Below, piece after piece: positions 10,264 to 21,020 of a DNA stretch of 64,000 nucleotides. Origin of the DNA: Rhynchosporium graminicola (taxonomy: Eukaryota; Ascomycota; Leotiomycetes; Helotiales; Ploettnerulaceae). Within the stretch, counting starts at the first letter, position 1. The number at the start of each line of letters is the position of its first letter. Location: positions 188,021 through 252,020 of the forward strand of contig FJUW01000034.1 of assembly GCA_900074885.1 (NCBI GenBank), written 5' to 3'. Both the position numbers and the translations under genes were made by a program. The notes under the pieces were generated by a model, which saw only the letters and a program-made list of their open reading frames with translations, did no database searches and was not told where the DNA came from.

Positions 10264-13200
10264 TTAGTGGTGTGGTCTGGTAGCTCGATTTCTCAATCGG
10301 GCTTTGAATGAGGGTGGTAACGTGGGTGGAGTTCTGCTGAGTGAGATTGCTACGTACTCTTCCCAACTCCGTCCTTTAACAGCTGCAAGTTCTTCTTCGG
10401 TCATGCGGTGTCCTGTGGTGAAATACCCTGTTCAGGTAATATTAGTTAGCTAGCTGATCAGGATCTTTTGAAGCTCGGTAGGAAAATCAAGGCGAGCAAG
10501 TGCGCAGGAAGATGTATGTTGGGGGTGGTCCACTCTGCACATCCCGTCTGGGACAATGGCGTGCTAAGTCGGGAACGGAGTGTAGATGGAAATCAGCCCT
10601 ATCAGATCACCCCTGCGTCTTAGACAGGCATGAATAGATGGGGATTAAACCTCCGTCCATTTACATCGTGCCACTCCATGCTCCCAAAGCAGATAGATGT
10701 CCAAGGAAGAAACAAATGTGCTCAATCGGGGTAGGTAGATGGAAGCACATCAGGGAAAGAAGAAAGTATGAGCGTACCAGCAGTGATCTTAGCATCAATC
10801 TCAACCCTAGAATCGGCAGGGATCCAAGACTCGGGTAGTTCGACACGTTCGTGGATGGGGATCCTGTCAATAGTTTTCAATCAGTATGTTAGTGTGGGCT
10901 GTGGGAGAGCAAGACACTCTACTCCCAAAGAGGACTGTAAACGAGACCTAATGAGATCATTGTTGGGTTCGGGCTTGTAGCAAAGAAATGGACAAACATA
11001 CCCTTGACCGACAATAGCATCGTGCTTCATACTTTTTCGATCGTTAGCATCAAGGCAAAGGGATGCCCATCCAAGATTACTACTTACTTGCTCATACTCA
11101 ACATCCGATCAATCTTCTTGATGCCCAACCAATGCAATATGTCTGGCATCAAAGCCTGGAAGCGCATATCCTTGACACCGGCAATATTTTCTGTGCGCTT
11201 GAAGTACTCGGATGCCCTGTCCAGGCCACGTTTCCGTGCATTGTAGACAAGGTACTGTGGTTGTGATGGTCAGCTTCCGTGTTTCGAGGGAGATAAGACG
11301 GGGGAACGAATGGTGAAAGAGAATGAGCTGTGTCAGACGGTTGAGCAGCAACGACCAGGGAAGTGGAAAATGGGTAAGTGCGTGGTATGTTGTGGTATAT
11401 GTGCTTTTGATGTTGTGCAATGGTTAAAGATTGGGGTGGGAGTGGATCTTGGGTGCTTGGTATGGGGGTATTTTTGATGTGGAATATAAATGCAACAATG
11501 CTCGGAGGATAAGCTCCACAATACATATACATCATGCCGTCCCATTTGCACGACTGGATAAACTTATGCAGATCAATTCTCCTTCTTACCTTTGTAACTT
11601 CGCCTAAAGCGCGACCTTCTTTGCGGAAGTAGATGACAACTCCACTTCCACCCTGTTTTGGTCAGTAAACTGATTCTGTACACGTACACTGGTCATGGAG
11701 ATGACCACGGTTGTTGCCTAAGCCAGGGCGTCGGATGCATGAAGAATGGACATACCTTCTGAGCTTCCTTGACGGCTTCCTCGATACCGTAGATGAGATA
11801 TGGACGGCAGGTACAGATGTCGGACCCAAACACGTCACTACCGTTACACTATAGTATCTGTCAGATGGTGTACTATCGGACCAATACCTGTACTCCGAGA
11901 AGTCGGAATGAAGAGAGCGAGTGGGGAAGGAGACTCGCCTCATCGTGGACCCTCAAAGCAAGGCGGACTTTCTCGTCTGACATCTTTGCTGGATCTCCGA
12001 AGCAGTACACTGTAAGACCACCTATTTTTCATAGAGTCAGGTTTAGTCTTCACAGGCAGATTTCTGCTGTAGAGCAAGGGGGATGGGTGATGATGTACCG
12101 ATTGGAGGTAGGAAGACCTTGATATCGCCTCTGGTGATCAATTCGGGGTATGATCCACCGGTATGTTCAAATAAAGCTCGTCGGAGAGTGCCCTCATCTA
12201 ATGATCGTCAGTCCGCGTGGCAAGAAACCCATGCTTTGCTGGTAACCTACCGATGCCAAATCGCTCTGCCACACCCGGTAGATACCAGACCTAAATGTTG
12301 TCAGCTGGCCTCAAAACATGTTTATAATTGGAGACATACTGGCTCGACGGCGAATTTGGTCACTGCCAGCTCCCCGGAATCGTTCAAGCAGACTTTGCCA
12401 TCAGGAACACTATGGTTGTCAATAATGAAGGAGAGTTGTGCGAGCATACTTACAGACGACCTGCTCGTACACTTTCCTCCAACTCGGGTAACTGAGAAGC
12501 AAATCAGCCATGTAATATTTGCGGATGTAGTCTTCCAAACCTTCATGTGAGCTCTAGTGATGGCTTTTCGAAGTCAGTTTATTGATTTTCGGCAGGTCAT
12601 GCGGAAAACTTTACCAATGGTGGGTCTGATGTCGACTGCGATCTGTTAGTCAAGTCTACTTCCGCTCCCAAAGAAATTCACACCATTCTCCTTGTCAATG
12701 ATATCCTTGAATAACCATGGTGCCAGATGACCTAGAGGGTCCATGGAGACGATCTTCTTCTTGTCTGCCCATTGTGAAAAAGGTCCGATATTTGCAGCAG
12801 GTTCGGTATTTGTGAAGTCAGGCCTGGCTATTCAGTACGACATAACCAGATAATCAATATCGCCTCTAGGAGAATTGGACTTACCTATGGTCAACTGCGA
12901 TCTCATTACTAGCAACCGCAAGAGCGTAATAAATGGAATACGATCCACCGTGAGCTTAGAAGGGTTAGATCTAGCACCACTATTATGCAAAGGCTCAAGC
13001 TCACCTCCAATGGCTAGAATTACAGTCAGTCAGACATCAAACATACCTCCAGCTTGGACACATACCATTTCGTCTCCGAATCGTCGTCTGAGTTCTTGAT
13101 ACCACGACCGGTCCTCTCTCCTGAGGATCTTTGTGACCCCAGTCCATAGGAAGTGGATTGATACCAGATTGGCTAGGATATGTCCTACACAACACAAGCG

Positions 13201-13678
13201 TATCAGTATGCTTTACAACCAACAAAGTCAAAAATACAATGCCGAATATCCATAGTACACTAAATACGGACATATTGAGTACACGGCATGTATTGCATGA
13301 AGCAACTCACGTAAGTATTATTCTCGAAGTCCCGCCAGCAGTGCTAGGCTTCCTCAGATGCTCCAACGCAGTCGACGGCGATGAAGGTCCAGCTAAGCTC
13401 CCAATCTCCGTAGCAGGGAGAGAAGGAGATTGCGGCACGATATCATCAGAAGAGGGAGATTCATGAAGTGCTTGTGGCTCGATTCTCTTCACAGATGATT
13501 TTGATGCTGACTCTCCTCCGGCCGCATCGCGGACTTCTTTCAGGCCAGAGAGAACATTAACACGGCCAGAGATAGCATCGACCTGTGAGGTGAGGAGGGT
13601 CTGGTTGATGGTTAATGCTTTCACGGCTTCGAGAACCTCTTTTAGGAGATCATTTTGGTCGGATGGAGGGGTCGACAT
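10264..13678 (-). CDS. URC1: GTP cyclohydrolase II-like uracil catabolism protein (URC1/urg1)
   Basis: Eighteen exons: 13311-13678, 13066-13184, 13005-13013, 12885-12954, 12682-12823, 12615-12642, 12541-12563, 12454-12491, 12340-12409, 12251-12290, 12099-12197, 11939-12021, 11756-11848, 11590-11652, 11088-11254, 11002-11031, 10778-10863 and 10264-10427. They total 1692 bases, exactly in frame, for 563 residues. The C-terminal half is a GTP cyclohydrolase II fold: the zinc triad is Cys364, Cys375 and Cys377 in CNGSDVFGSDICTC, followed by GVVIYFRKEGRALGEVTK. The N-terminal half (RRRNAIGAHGGSYSIYYAL, KIVSMDPLGHLAPWLF) is the extension typical of yeast Urc1 and fission yeast urg1, which act in uracil breakdown rather than riboflavin synthesis. 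A Ser-rich leader of about 120 residues precedes it. Exon 3 has only 9 bases and the intron after exon 12 starts with GC. The final exon is the least certain: it runs about 30 residues beyond the conserved end. Confidence 0.88.
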
Positions 13679-13949
13679 GATAGCTGGTGAATTGGCTGGC
13701 TGCTTGTTTGACTTGATATGTTTGTATGGAATTGAATTGTCTGTCTGTAAAAATGGCGGTTGCAATGGACAGATGTACGGGATGGAATTGGTATGGTAAT
13801 CTCTCTATCTTCTAGTGCTTTTGGCTGAAGAGAAAGGAGAAGGGAAGAAGAGGGAAGAGAAGTGGGATGAGATAGGAGATGTCGACTTCAAATACTCAGG
13901 AGTCAGGAGATAACCGTGCTAAGCTTGGCGTAGTTGAAGGATAGCGGAA

Positions 13950-13985
13950 GCTGAGCTGAGCTGTGCTGTGCTGTGCTGTGCTGTT
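13950..13985. repeat. GCTGA/GCTGT pentanucleotide repeat
   Basis: Tandem GCTGA units change into GCTGT units in the URC1 upstream region. Confidence 0.85.
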
Positions 13986-14316
13986 GTTGTCAGGGGTGCC
14001 GGGACCTCGAGCTGCACGAGGTGGCCGGAATGCGTACCTTACCTACAGTAGCTACAACAGCCGCTTCGGGGAAGTACAACTTGACTGACTTTAGTGAAGG
14101 CGCAGAGGTGGTGCGGTGAGATGTCTAAGGAAGAAGTGATTGCAGATCAACAAAGAGGTAACAAAGTTGCTCCGATTCAATTCGATTCGATATAGGAACT
14201 CTAGACGATGTGATGTGAACGTAGACAGACCAGTGACCTAAAGTTGATAAAGTGTGACCTTTTCACGCATTTCTCACCTCATACACATGTCCATCTTCAT
14301 CTCCATCCTCATAATA

Positions 14317-14438
14317 CCCTCAACCTTCAACCCTCAACCTTCAACCTTCAACCTTCAACCTTCAACCTTCAACCTTCAACCTTCAACCTTCAACCTTCAA
14401 CCTTCAACCTTCAACCTTCAACCTTTAACCTTTAACCT
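14317..14438. repeat. CCTTCAA heptamer array, about 17 copies
   Basis: A nearly perfect tandem array of a 7-base unit (CCTTCAA) with a few variants at the ends (CCCTCAA, CCTTTAA). It is the longest regular tandem repeat in the window and lies in the shared upstream region of URC1 and ELF1. It resembles but does not match the CCCTAA telomere unit. Confidence 0.92.
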
Positions 14439-14722
14439 CCAATCTTCAAATCATTCATCACTTTTCTATCTATGATCTATCTGAGCAGCTCGAGCTTGAG
14501 CTCCAACCCCTCGTCTTATCAACTCTAATCGCTCCGCCCCGCAAAAAACCCTAGTGTCAATGCTCCACTTTCTCCATCTACTAGCTCCTCGGCCCCTGTC
14601 TGTTACCTTTCGGGAGGCGGCGACTATCGAATTTGACGCGCCGACTTTTGAAAGGCTGTGGTTTCTCAACTCGGCGCAAATCCAAGACAAGCAGGTAGTC
14701 GCAACACAATCCAGACTTCAAC

Positions 14723-15514
14723 ATGGTACGCGCTCCACTCCACTCCCTGCTCTGAATCTCCCCTTTTTCGCGACTTGATTCTTTCGTCTGACAGTTACGA
14801 TAGGGAAAGAGAAAGGCTGCCAAGAAGCCCCAGGGCCCGAAGAAAGTGAGTACATCCATCTGCGCGACTCCCAGAGCCTTCCGTCTGCCAGATGGCGCAA
14901 GGTATACAAAGGATACCCGGCTATAGAAGAGACGCCGAAGACGAAGAGAGCTTGTTACTGGGGGCAGAGAGGCTTGCATTCTTGACATGAGAAGGTAGTA
15001 ATGGTCGCGAGAGGAAGGCTGATGAAAGATTTCCAGAATGCGCCCCTCCCATCAACATTCGACTGTCTTTTCTGCAACCACGTCAGTAGCGTGATCGTTA
15101 AGCTAGATAAGAAAGCCGGTGTAGGCGCTTTGTCGTGTAAAGTATGCAGTCAGCATTTCCAATGCGCTATAAACTGTATGTCTCTCTTCTTCGCCATCTC
15201 CCTTTTCATATTCATGTGCTGACGAGCGATTCCTCACAGATCTCTCAGCAGCAGTCGACGTCTATTCGGACTGGGTTGATGCCTGCGACGCCGTAGCTAA
15301 AGGCGACGGAGACGAAATCGAGGGCGATGATAGAGACCGCGATACTCAGAGAGCACAGGCTAGACTCCCTTCTGGGGGAGCAGCGAGGCCGAGAGCGAGA
15401 CCGAGGGATGACGATGAAGATGTGGATGATTTAATTGATGATGCGGATGCGGATGAGGATGATGGGGGTTATGGTAGGGATAGAGATGGGGTGATTGCCG
15501 ATGATGAGTACTAG
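14723..15514 (+). CDS. ELF1: Transcription elongation factor Elf1
   Basis: Four exons: 14723-14725, 14804-14845, 15037-15175 and 15240-15514, giving 152 residues. The basic start MGKRKAAKKPQGPKK is followed by a zinc ribbon (Cys25, Cys28, Cys49, Cys52; CLFC and CKVC) with the conserved LDKKAGVGALSC between. Then comes SAAVDVYSDWVDACDAV and a long acidic/Arg-rich tail. This is the Elf1/ELOF1 family, which travels with RNA polymerase II on chromatin. The tail makes it longer than the animal ELOF1 protein; fungal orthologs usually have such acidic tails. The first coding exon is just the ATG, with the intron donor directly after it. Confidence 0.93.
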
Positions 15515-15862
15515 GTTGGGCGTTGTGATTGAGGTGTAGAGAGGTGCCGGGACATGACAAGGAGGTTTGCAGCTGTTGCAATAACCTGGATGGTGCAAGG
15601 GCGCGCAAAAGAGTGTGTGGTTGTGCATGTGCGCGTTGGTCTATAGGACTGGGTTGGGGAGTTGGTCATAGGCAGGTAGGGGCGTTTAGGTGCGCAAGCA
15701 AAATGGGAAACATGTGCTTTACACGGCGAACTAGTTCACATGTGTCATTCATGCATACCGAGATTCAAATGGTCAAGGTACAAGCTCTAGCAATTTTTCT
15801 GCTCAGGCTCTACATAAACGCCTCAGATGTTTTGCCACGATAGCCTTCCTCGTAATCCTCCT
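15515..15862. other. Convergent 3' region between ELF1 and UPRT
   Basis: Two genes end towards each other here. Nothing but presumed 3' untranslated sequence is visible. Confidence 0.5.
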
Positions 15863-16832
15863 CTACATAGTGTAGAAACGATCTCCAAAATCACCAAGCC
15901 CAGGGACGATGTAGCTGCGAAATTGTTAGTATGGTGATTGACACTTAAAGAATTGCAGTGGGAGTGAAGGGGGCAAGGAACGCACTTCTTCTCATCGAGA
16001 CCCTGGTCAATGAACGCAGTCACCACCCTCAACTTAGGGAACTTCTTAGCAAAGACCTCGATTCCTTCTGGGCTAGCGATCAAGTTCAAGAAGAGGATTC
16101 GCTCTTCAGGAACGCCGCGGGAGATGAGTACGTCTACGGCCATTGTTGCTGATCCACCTATTTTCAACACAAGGATCAGTATCACACTCCCCTGAAAGAA
16201 ATGTGATGAAATGAAGGGAGGAGTCTTACCAGTAGCAAACATCGGATCCAACAACAGAACCCACCTGTGTGCAATATCCTCCGGCAACTTATCGTAAAAC
16301 AATTTCGGCAAACAAGTCTCCTCATCCCTTTGAATCAGAATCTTCCCAATCCTCACACTCCTACAACAATTCCTCAGACCCTCCTCCATAGCCTCGCCAG
16401 CACGCATGATGCTCACCCCGCAAATCTTGCCTTGGAATTGCACGCCGGCGTAGGTGCGGCCAACGGGAGTGGTGATGGTGTGCTCGATGACGGGAAGGTG
16501 GTTGAGTCCTTCTTCGACGAGGAGACGTATGATCCGGTTGGAGTAGAAAATGAAGTCTGCCCGCGAGGTGGCTTTGTCTCTGATCATGCTGTATGACGAA
16601 CACGATCAGCAATTCAAGGTCGCATATCCTCATTTCTCATGGGATTATTGAGACGAGTTTGGGTTTTTGAGAGTACCCACGTCAAGAGAGCAATGAGCTG
16701 GGGTGTTTGAGCTAATGTGTGGACATTCTCGAAGGGAACCTCTTTGGAAACTGTAGCTATAGGTTTCTGCTTCTCGGGTCGGTATTCGGGACCTAGGCTC
16801 TGCTGAGGCGTGTCTTTGATTGGGGAAGACAT
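15863..16832 (-). CDS. FUR1: Uracil phosphoribosyltransferase
   Basis: Four exons: 16681-16832, 16230-16588, 15986-16157 and 15863-15914, giving 244 residues, close to the length of yeast Fur1. The enzyme makes UMP from uracil and PRPP. The PRPP-binding loop LLLDPMFATGGSA lies near 160-173, and the uracil-binding C-terminal segment YIVPGLGDFGDRFY ends the protein. The conserved middle part GVSIMRAGEAMEEGLRNCCR is also present. The start is ATG 16832, giving MSSPIKDTPQQSLG. Uracil phosphoribosyltransferases occur both in salvage (FUR1) and in the URC catabolic set (URC6, urg2). The URC1 gene only 2.2 kb away makes either role possible, and sequence alone does not separate them. Confidence 0.94.
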
Positions 16833-17826
16833 CTTGTGAAAGTATAGAGTTCTCTGTCTGATCTCAATTGAATCTGAACGGGTACTCAAACAAGCTATGG
16901 GAGGTGACAATGTGAATGAATAGTTCCTTGAAAGCTCAATCAGAATGTTTCTAGTTACACCTCGATCAGGCTTTGCACGTACTTTGTGTCCAGACCAAGT
17001 CAAGGATGGGCTGGCTTCAAGTTGAGATGTGCTTGATATGTTGAAACTCTCACAAGAGATTCTCAATGAACATGAGATAAGACGAGAATAGATAGATGAG
17101 ATTGACAAACAAGCATGAAGTTGAAGCACGAATCTGATCAGGAAAGAAGGTTGACTAGCGGCGGTCACCTCCGCCCCTGGCGATCCAGGGCCAGGCCAGA
17201 TCCTGTCAAATACTCTGTAACCGATAATTACCTACAGCTGTCGCGTGAGACCGCTGCGGGGTGAAGAGGGGGAATCTGAGATAAGATAGAGTCTGTGAGA
17301 GATGTGACTAAAAGCAGCCACCAAGAGTGAAGCAGGGCTAAAGAAGGAAGGCTGAGAACAAAGGATGTGCATGAATTCGCAAAGCTTCACAACGATCGTT
17401 AATTGCCAAATGCAATAGTAATCGCGTAATTGATAGGTTTTCACCTGAAGGTTATCATTCAAAAAGGGAATGTTCGTGAACCTACAAGCTTCAATGAGGA
17501 GTGAGAAGTGTCACCCGCTACTGCGCCTTGGCATTACTAGCGTGGGCTTGCCTAAGCGTGCGTGCCCATCGCGACTTTCTTTATTTACATCCATCAATTG
17601 AAATTAACCAGCCCCAGCATACCTCATCTTCCAAAGAGGCCAGCAGCTTTTTGACCTTTTCGATAAGTACATCATGGACCCCTCTTGAAGATGAGCATCT
17701 AGTCACCTTACCTGCCGAAGGTCTGATGCGGTTCAATTCGCGACTTCCGATTACGAACCTCATCACCTTCCAGATCTACTAAGAGCGACCTTTTACTCCT
17801 AATAACCACAACACTCCACAATCATC
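16833..17826. promoter_or_regulatory. Divergent intergenic region between UPRT and WAPL
   Basis: About 1 kb with promoters on both sides. An open frame at 17501-17782 looks like a signal peptide but starts with GTG, has no in-frame ATG and is followed directly by the WAPL gene, so it is more likely WAPL leader sequence. Confidence 0.5.
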
Positions 17827-20800
17827 ATGGCGACTTTCCCGGACGGCATTCTCCCTAGGAAGAAGATTACGACCTATGGTAAAGCTACGCGGAAGAGGAT
17901 ACCGGAATACCATGGCTTTGAGTCGATGGCTAGGAAGTCGCAAACGCCCGATATCCAGTCAAAGAATGAACGACCAGGGAGCGCCAGTACAGCCTCCACA
18001 GCACCTACCCTTCCTCGTCCGACTACGCCATCAACGCTGAAAGGAACCCGCGGGAGATCAAAGTCAAATTCCCCAGTCGCGAAGTCAGGGAATATCTTTG
18101 ATGTACCAGAAAGCGATGATGAAAGTTCCGCGCCTAAGTCCCATCAGAGGAAGAAGAAGGTGACGCCCGCCAAAGGAAAGACGCCTCGGCTGCTACAAGT
18201 CTCCAAAGTACCTATTTCGAAACCTCCCGTCCGCATATTCGACGTGTCTGAATCCGATACAGATGCGCCCACCTCGAAACCTACTGCCCGAAAGCTGGTT
18301 CGGAAGATGGCAAAACCACCTGCGAAACCGAAACCGGTATCGAGGAGATCATCGTCGAAGACTCCTGCTCCTCCTTCTCCTACAAAAGACATATATGACA
18401 TACCAAGCGAAGACGAGGCACCAGTCAAAAAATTGGCGAGGACGCCTATGGTAAAGAAGCCTCAGACATCCACAGTCGAGCAGCAACCCATCTCGATATC
18501 TTCCACACCTACCACTATGCCCAAGGATGTTTTCGATTTCCCTAGCAGCGATGATGAGACAATACTCGCTCCCAAGCTAGTCCAGAAGGTGATCAAGAAG
18601 ACCGTGTCAAATGGCGTTTCGCAAGTCAACCACAAGCCACCAACACATGGATCCAAGGATATGGCAAGCAGGAAGAAGATGAAACTATCTCCAGATGAGT
18701 CTTCTTTGAAAACATTACCGAGTAGTCATGTTTCCGGAGCTGTCACTAGGCCCAGAACCAAAGTTATGGGAGCACGAAATACTTCTCCAAAGAGCGGACA
18801 ATTCCCGACGATGGTAGCCAGACCAAAATTACAGCAAGTTCAGCTACCACAGACCCCCAAAAAGTTGAGCTTATCTCCCGAGCCGGAAGACAGCACACCT
18901 TCAATAAATCTCAGCGATATCGATATGATGGATCTGGATCCCACCGGACGACATATATCTCCTAAGGGCAAGAAAATGTGGCAGACATTGCTGGAGCCAG
19001 AAGAAGATAGCAAAGAGAACACCACAGTAAGCGATGAGAGTAATTTGATGGAGGCGGAAGAAAAAGAACCTTCCCATGGCAGAGTTCCGTATGCACCCAA
19101 ATTACAAAGCCTTCTATCACGACCAGCTGGAGTAAAGAAGCCAACTCAGAAGCCCAGTCGCAAAATTCCACGACGAAGACTAATCGATTCACTGGTTGAA
19201 CAGGCGGCTGATTTTTCCGAGGATGGATCTGATGATGACACCAGGGATCCAAGCAGCTTTGACATTGTCATGGAGGATGCTCCCGATAGTCAAGATGTCC
19301 TGCAGCCCGCTTTTATTTCAGAGAGTCAGAGTTCTCAGGTCGCAGGTCCCAGATTCACATACGCTAAGCAGAGATCAATGTTGAATGAGGATGATCTCAT
19401 GTCTCAACTGGCTATGGAACTGCCGAGCGTACCACCACAGAATGCACAAGGTAGAAGAGGACGGAGAGCATCGATACCAAATCTAAAGCCCCTTCCAAGT
19501 TTCCATGAAGATGTCGACGACGAGAACGATTCTGTGGCGGCCGTCAGAAGTGTTCACGAATTGAGGCAAGCAGGTGCCAACAACCGCTTTCTGGATGAAG
19601 TTCAAGATTTCTTGGATCGCATCGGTAGTCCTGGTAAGACAACACCCTCAATAAGGAGATCAGGACTTCTGGATCTTGCAAATAAGATGCAGGATAAGAA
19701 TTTCTCTCGCCAATTCCGCTCGAATGGCATGGAGCAGAAGCTTTTTCTACATCTCGGCCAGGAATCCGAGATTATTTCTGGGTTTCTTATGGTCACTATT
19801 CTTGTGTCACTACTTATGGATGGTAATATGCCTCATATTGTCGCACAATTACGTCGCCAAGGTATTACTAGGCTGCTTATCCGTCTACTTGAGTGCCAAT
19901 CGGATATCAATGTCGTGGCTAAAGACCGGAAGAGCAATATGTCTAAAGTGGCTCAATCTCTAGTTTCGGAGTACCATCAATGCATCCTTCAATTCTCAGT
20001 ATGGGAAGATCTCAAGCCACAAGCTATCTCCCCACGAACCATCGCGTTGAAATGTCTCGAACTCATGGTTCGACAAACAAGGGAAGCTGGAAATGGAGCA
20101 GATGTTTTCAGCAAAGAGCTCACCACGACTCTATTCGCCGTCGTACAAGCAGCCTCCGATGATCAATCATGGGTCCTACCAAATGAGAAATCAGCTATTG
20201 ATTTCTACCTCGCCCTATCAGCATTAGAATCCCATTCCATTACTGCAAGGACTGTGCAAGACGAGACAATCTGGATCAACGAGTACCTCCCCATCATAGG
20301 AGACACTCTTCAAATGGCCTTGGGTCGACCACTTGAAACTTTTGGCGTGCTACAAATCCTGCTCTTACGACTCACTCTCAATGTGACAAACAACAATCCC
20401 CGAGCTTCTGCTGTCTTCGCACGAGCATCTCTGATTTCTGCCATGGGCCAAATGATAGTCACACGATTCAATCAGATTTCTCGATTCATGCTCGAGGAAG
20501 ACTTATCTGTCGCTGTCGACCACCTCATCCTTGTTTTAGGTGTGATGATCAATTTTGCGGAATGGAGTCCAGCATGTCGCGAGAGTCTCCAGACACTGAA
20601 CGGCCACGCGAGTGATCCCTTAGATGCCATGGTTCGAGCCTTTGCGGATAGTCTAGAAAGAAGTTCACAAGTAAGACCTCCCCCTTTGCCACGAACCACT
20701 CGCACTCAAATCACGAGCTAATAATTATACAGGCAGACTCCGTCCAAGAATCTCAGAAAAATGTGGCTTTCGGCTACCTCTCCGTCCTCCTCGGCTTCCT

Positions 20801-21020
20801 CTCCCTGCTCCCCTCCCTCTCCACTCGTATCTCAGCTCTGCAACCCCGCACAACGCTCAAACCGATTGTATCGTCTATTGAAGAATTCATTGGACATCAT
20901 AAAACAGTTGATTTGATCGCTGCTGATGAGGAGGGGTTTAGTCCGCAGACGGGTCTTACGGAAAGGCTTGAAGGGCTGGTAGGGAAGTTGAAGGGGGTGG
21001 TAAAGGAGGGGAAGAATTAA
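17827..21020 (+). CDS. WAPL (wings apart-like) cohesin release factor
   Basis: Two exons, 17827-20670 and 20733-21020, give 1043 residues. The N-terminal half is long, Ser/Pro/Lys-rich and probably disordered, beginning MATFPDGILPRKKITTYGK, the usual opening of fungal WAPL-type proteins. It includes repeated short acidic patches of the type DVPESDDES, DVSESDTD, DIPSEDE and FPSSDDE. From about residue 585 the helical WAPL domain begins (NNRFLDEVQDFLDRIG..., GLLDLANKM, FLMVTILVSLLMDG). It continues through the intron into exon 2 (ADSVQESQKNVAFGYLSVLL). The family removes cohesin from chromosomes together with Pds5. The intron is 62 bases and phase 0; without it the last 96 residues of the domain would be lost. 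Confidence 0.88.

Larger units (their letters stand above)
13679..14722. promoter_or_regulatory. Divergent intergenic region between URC1 and ELF1
   Basis: About 1 kb separates two genes transcribed away from each other, so it should hold both promoters. It contains a GCTGA/GCTGT run and a long heptanucleotide array, annotated separately. No coding gene is seen: the open frames at 14244-14475 are simply translations of the heptamer repeat. Confidence 0.6.

Noticed and set aside
14244..14475. Open frames of 63-73 residues with repeating STFNLQP
   Set aside because: They are translations of the CCTTCAA array in several frames, not a protein gene.
17501..17782. 93-residue frame with a signal-peptide-like start upstream of WAPL
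   Set aside because: It starts with GTG, has no in-frame ATG and runs into the WAPL leader; no motif after the hydrophobic part.
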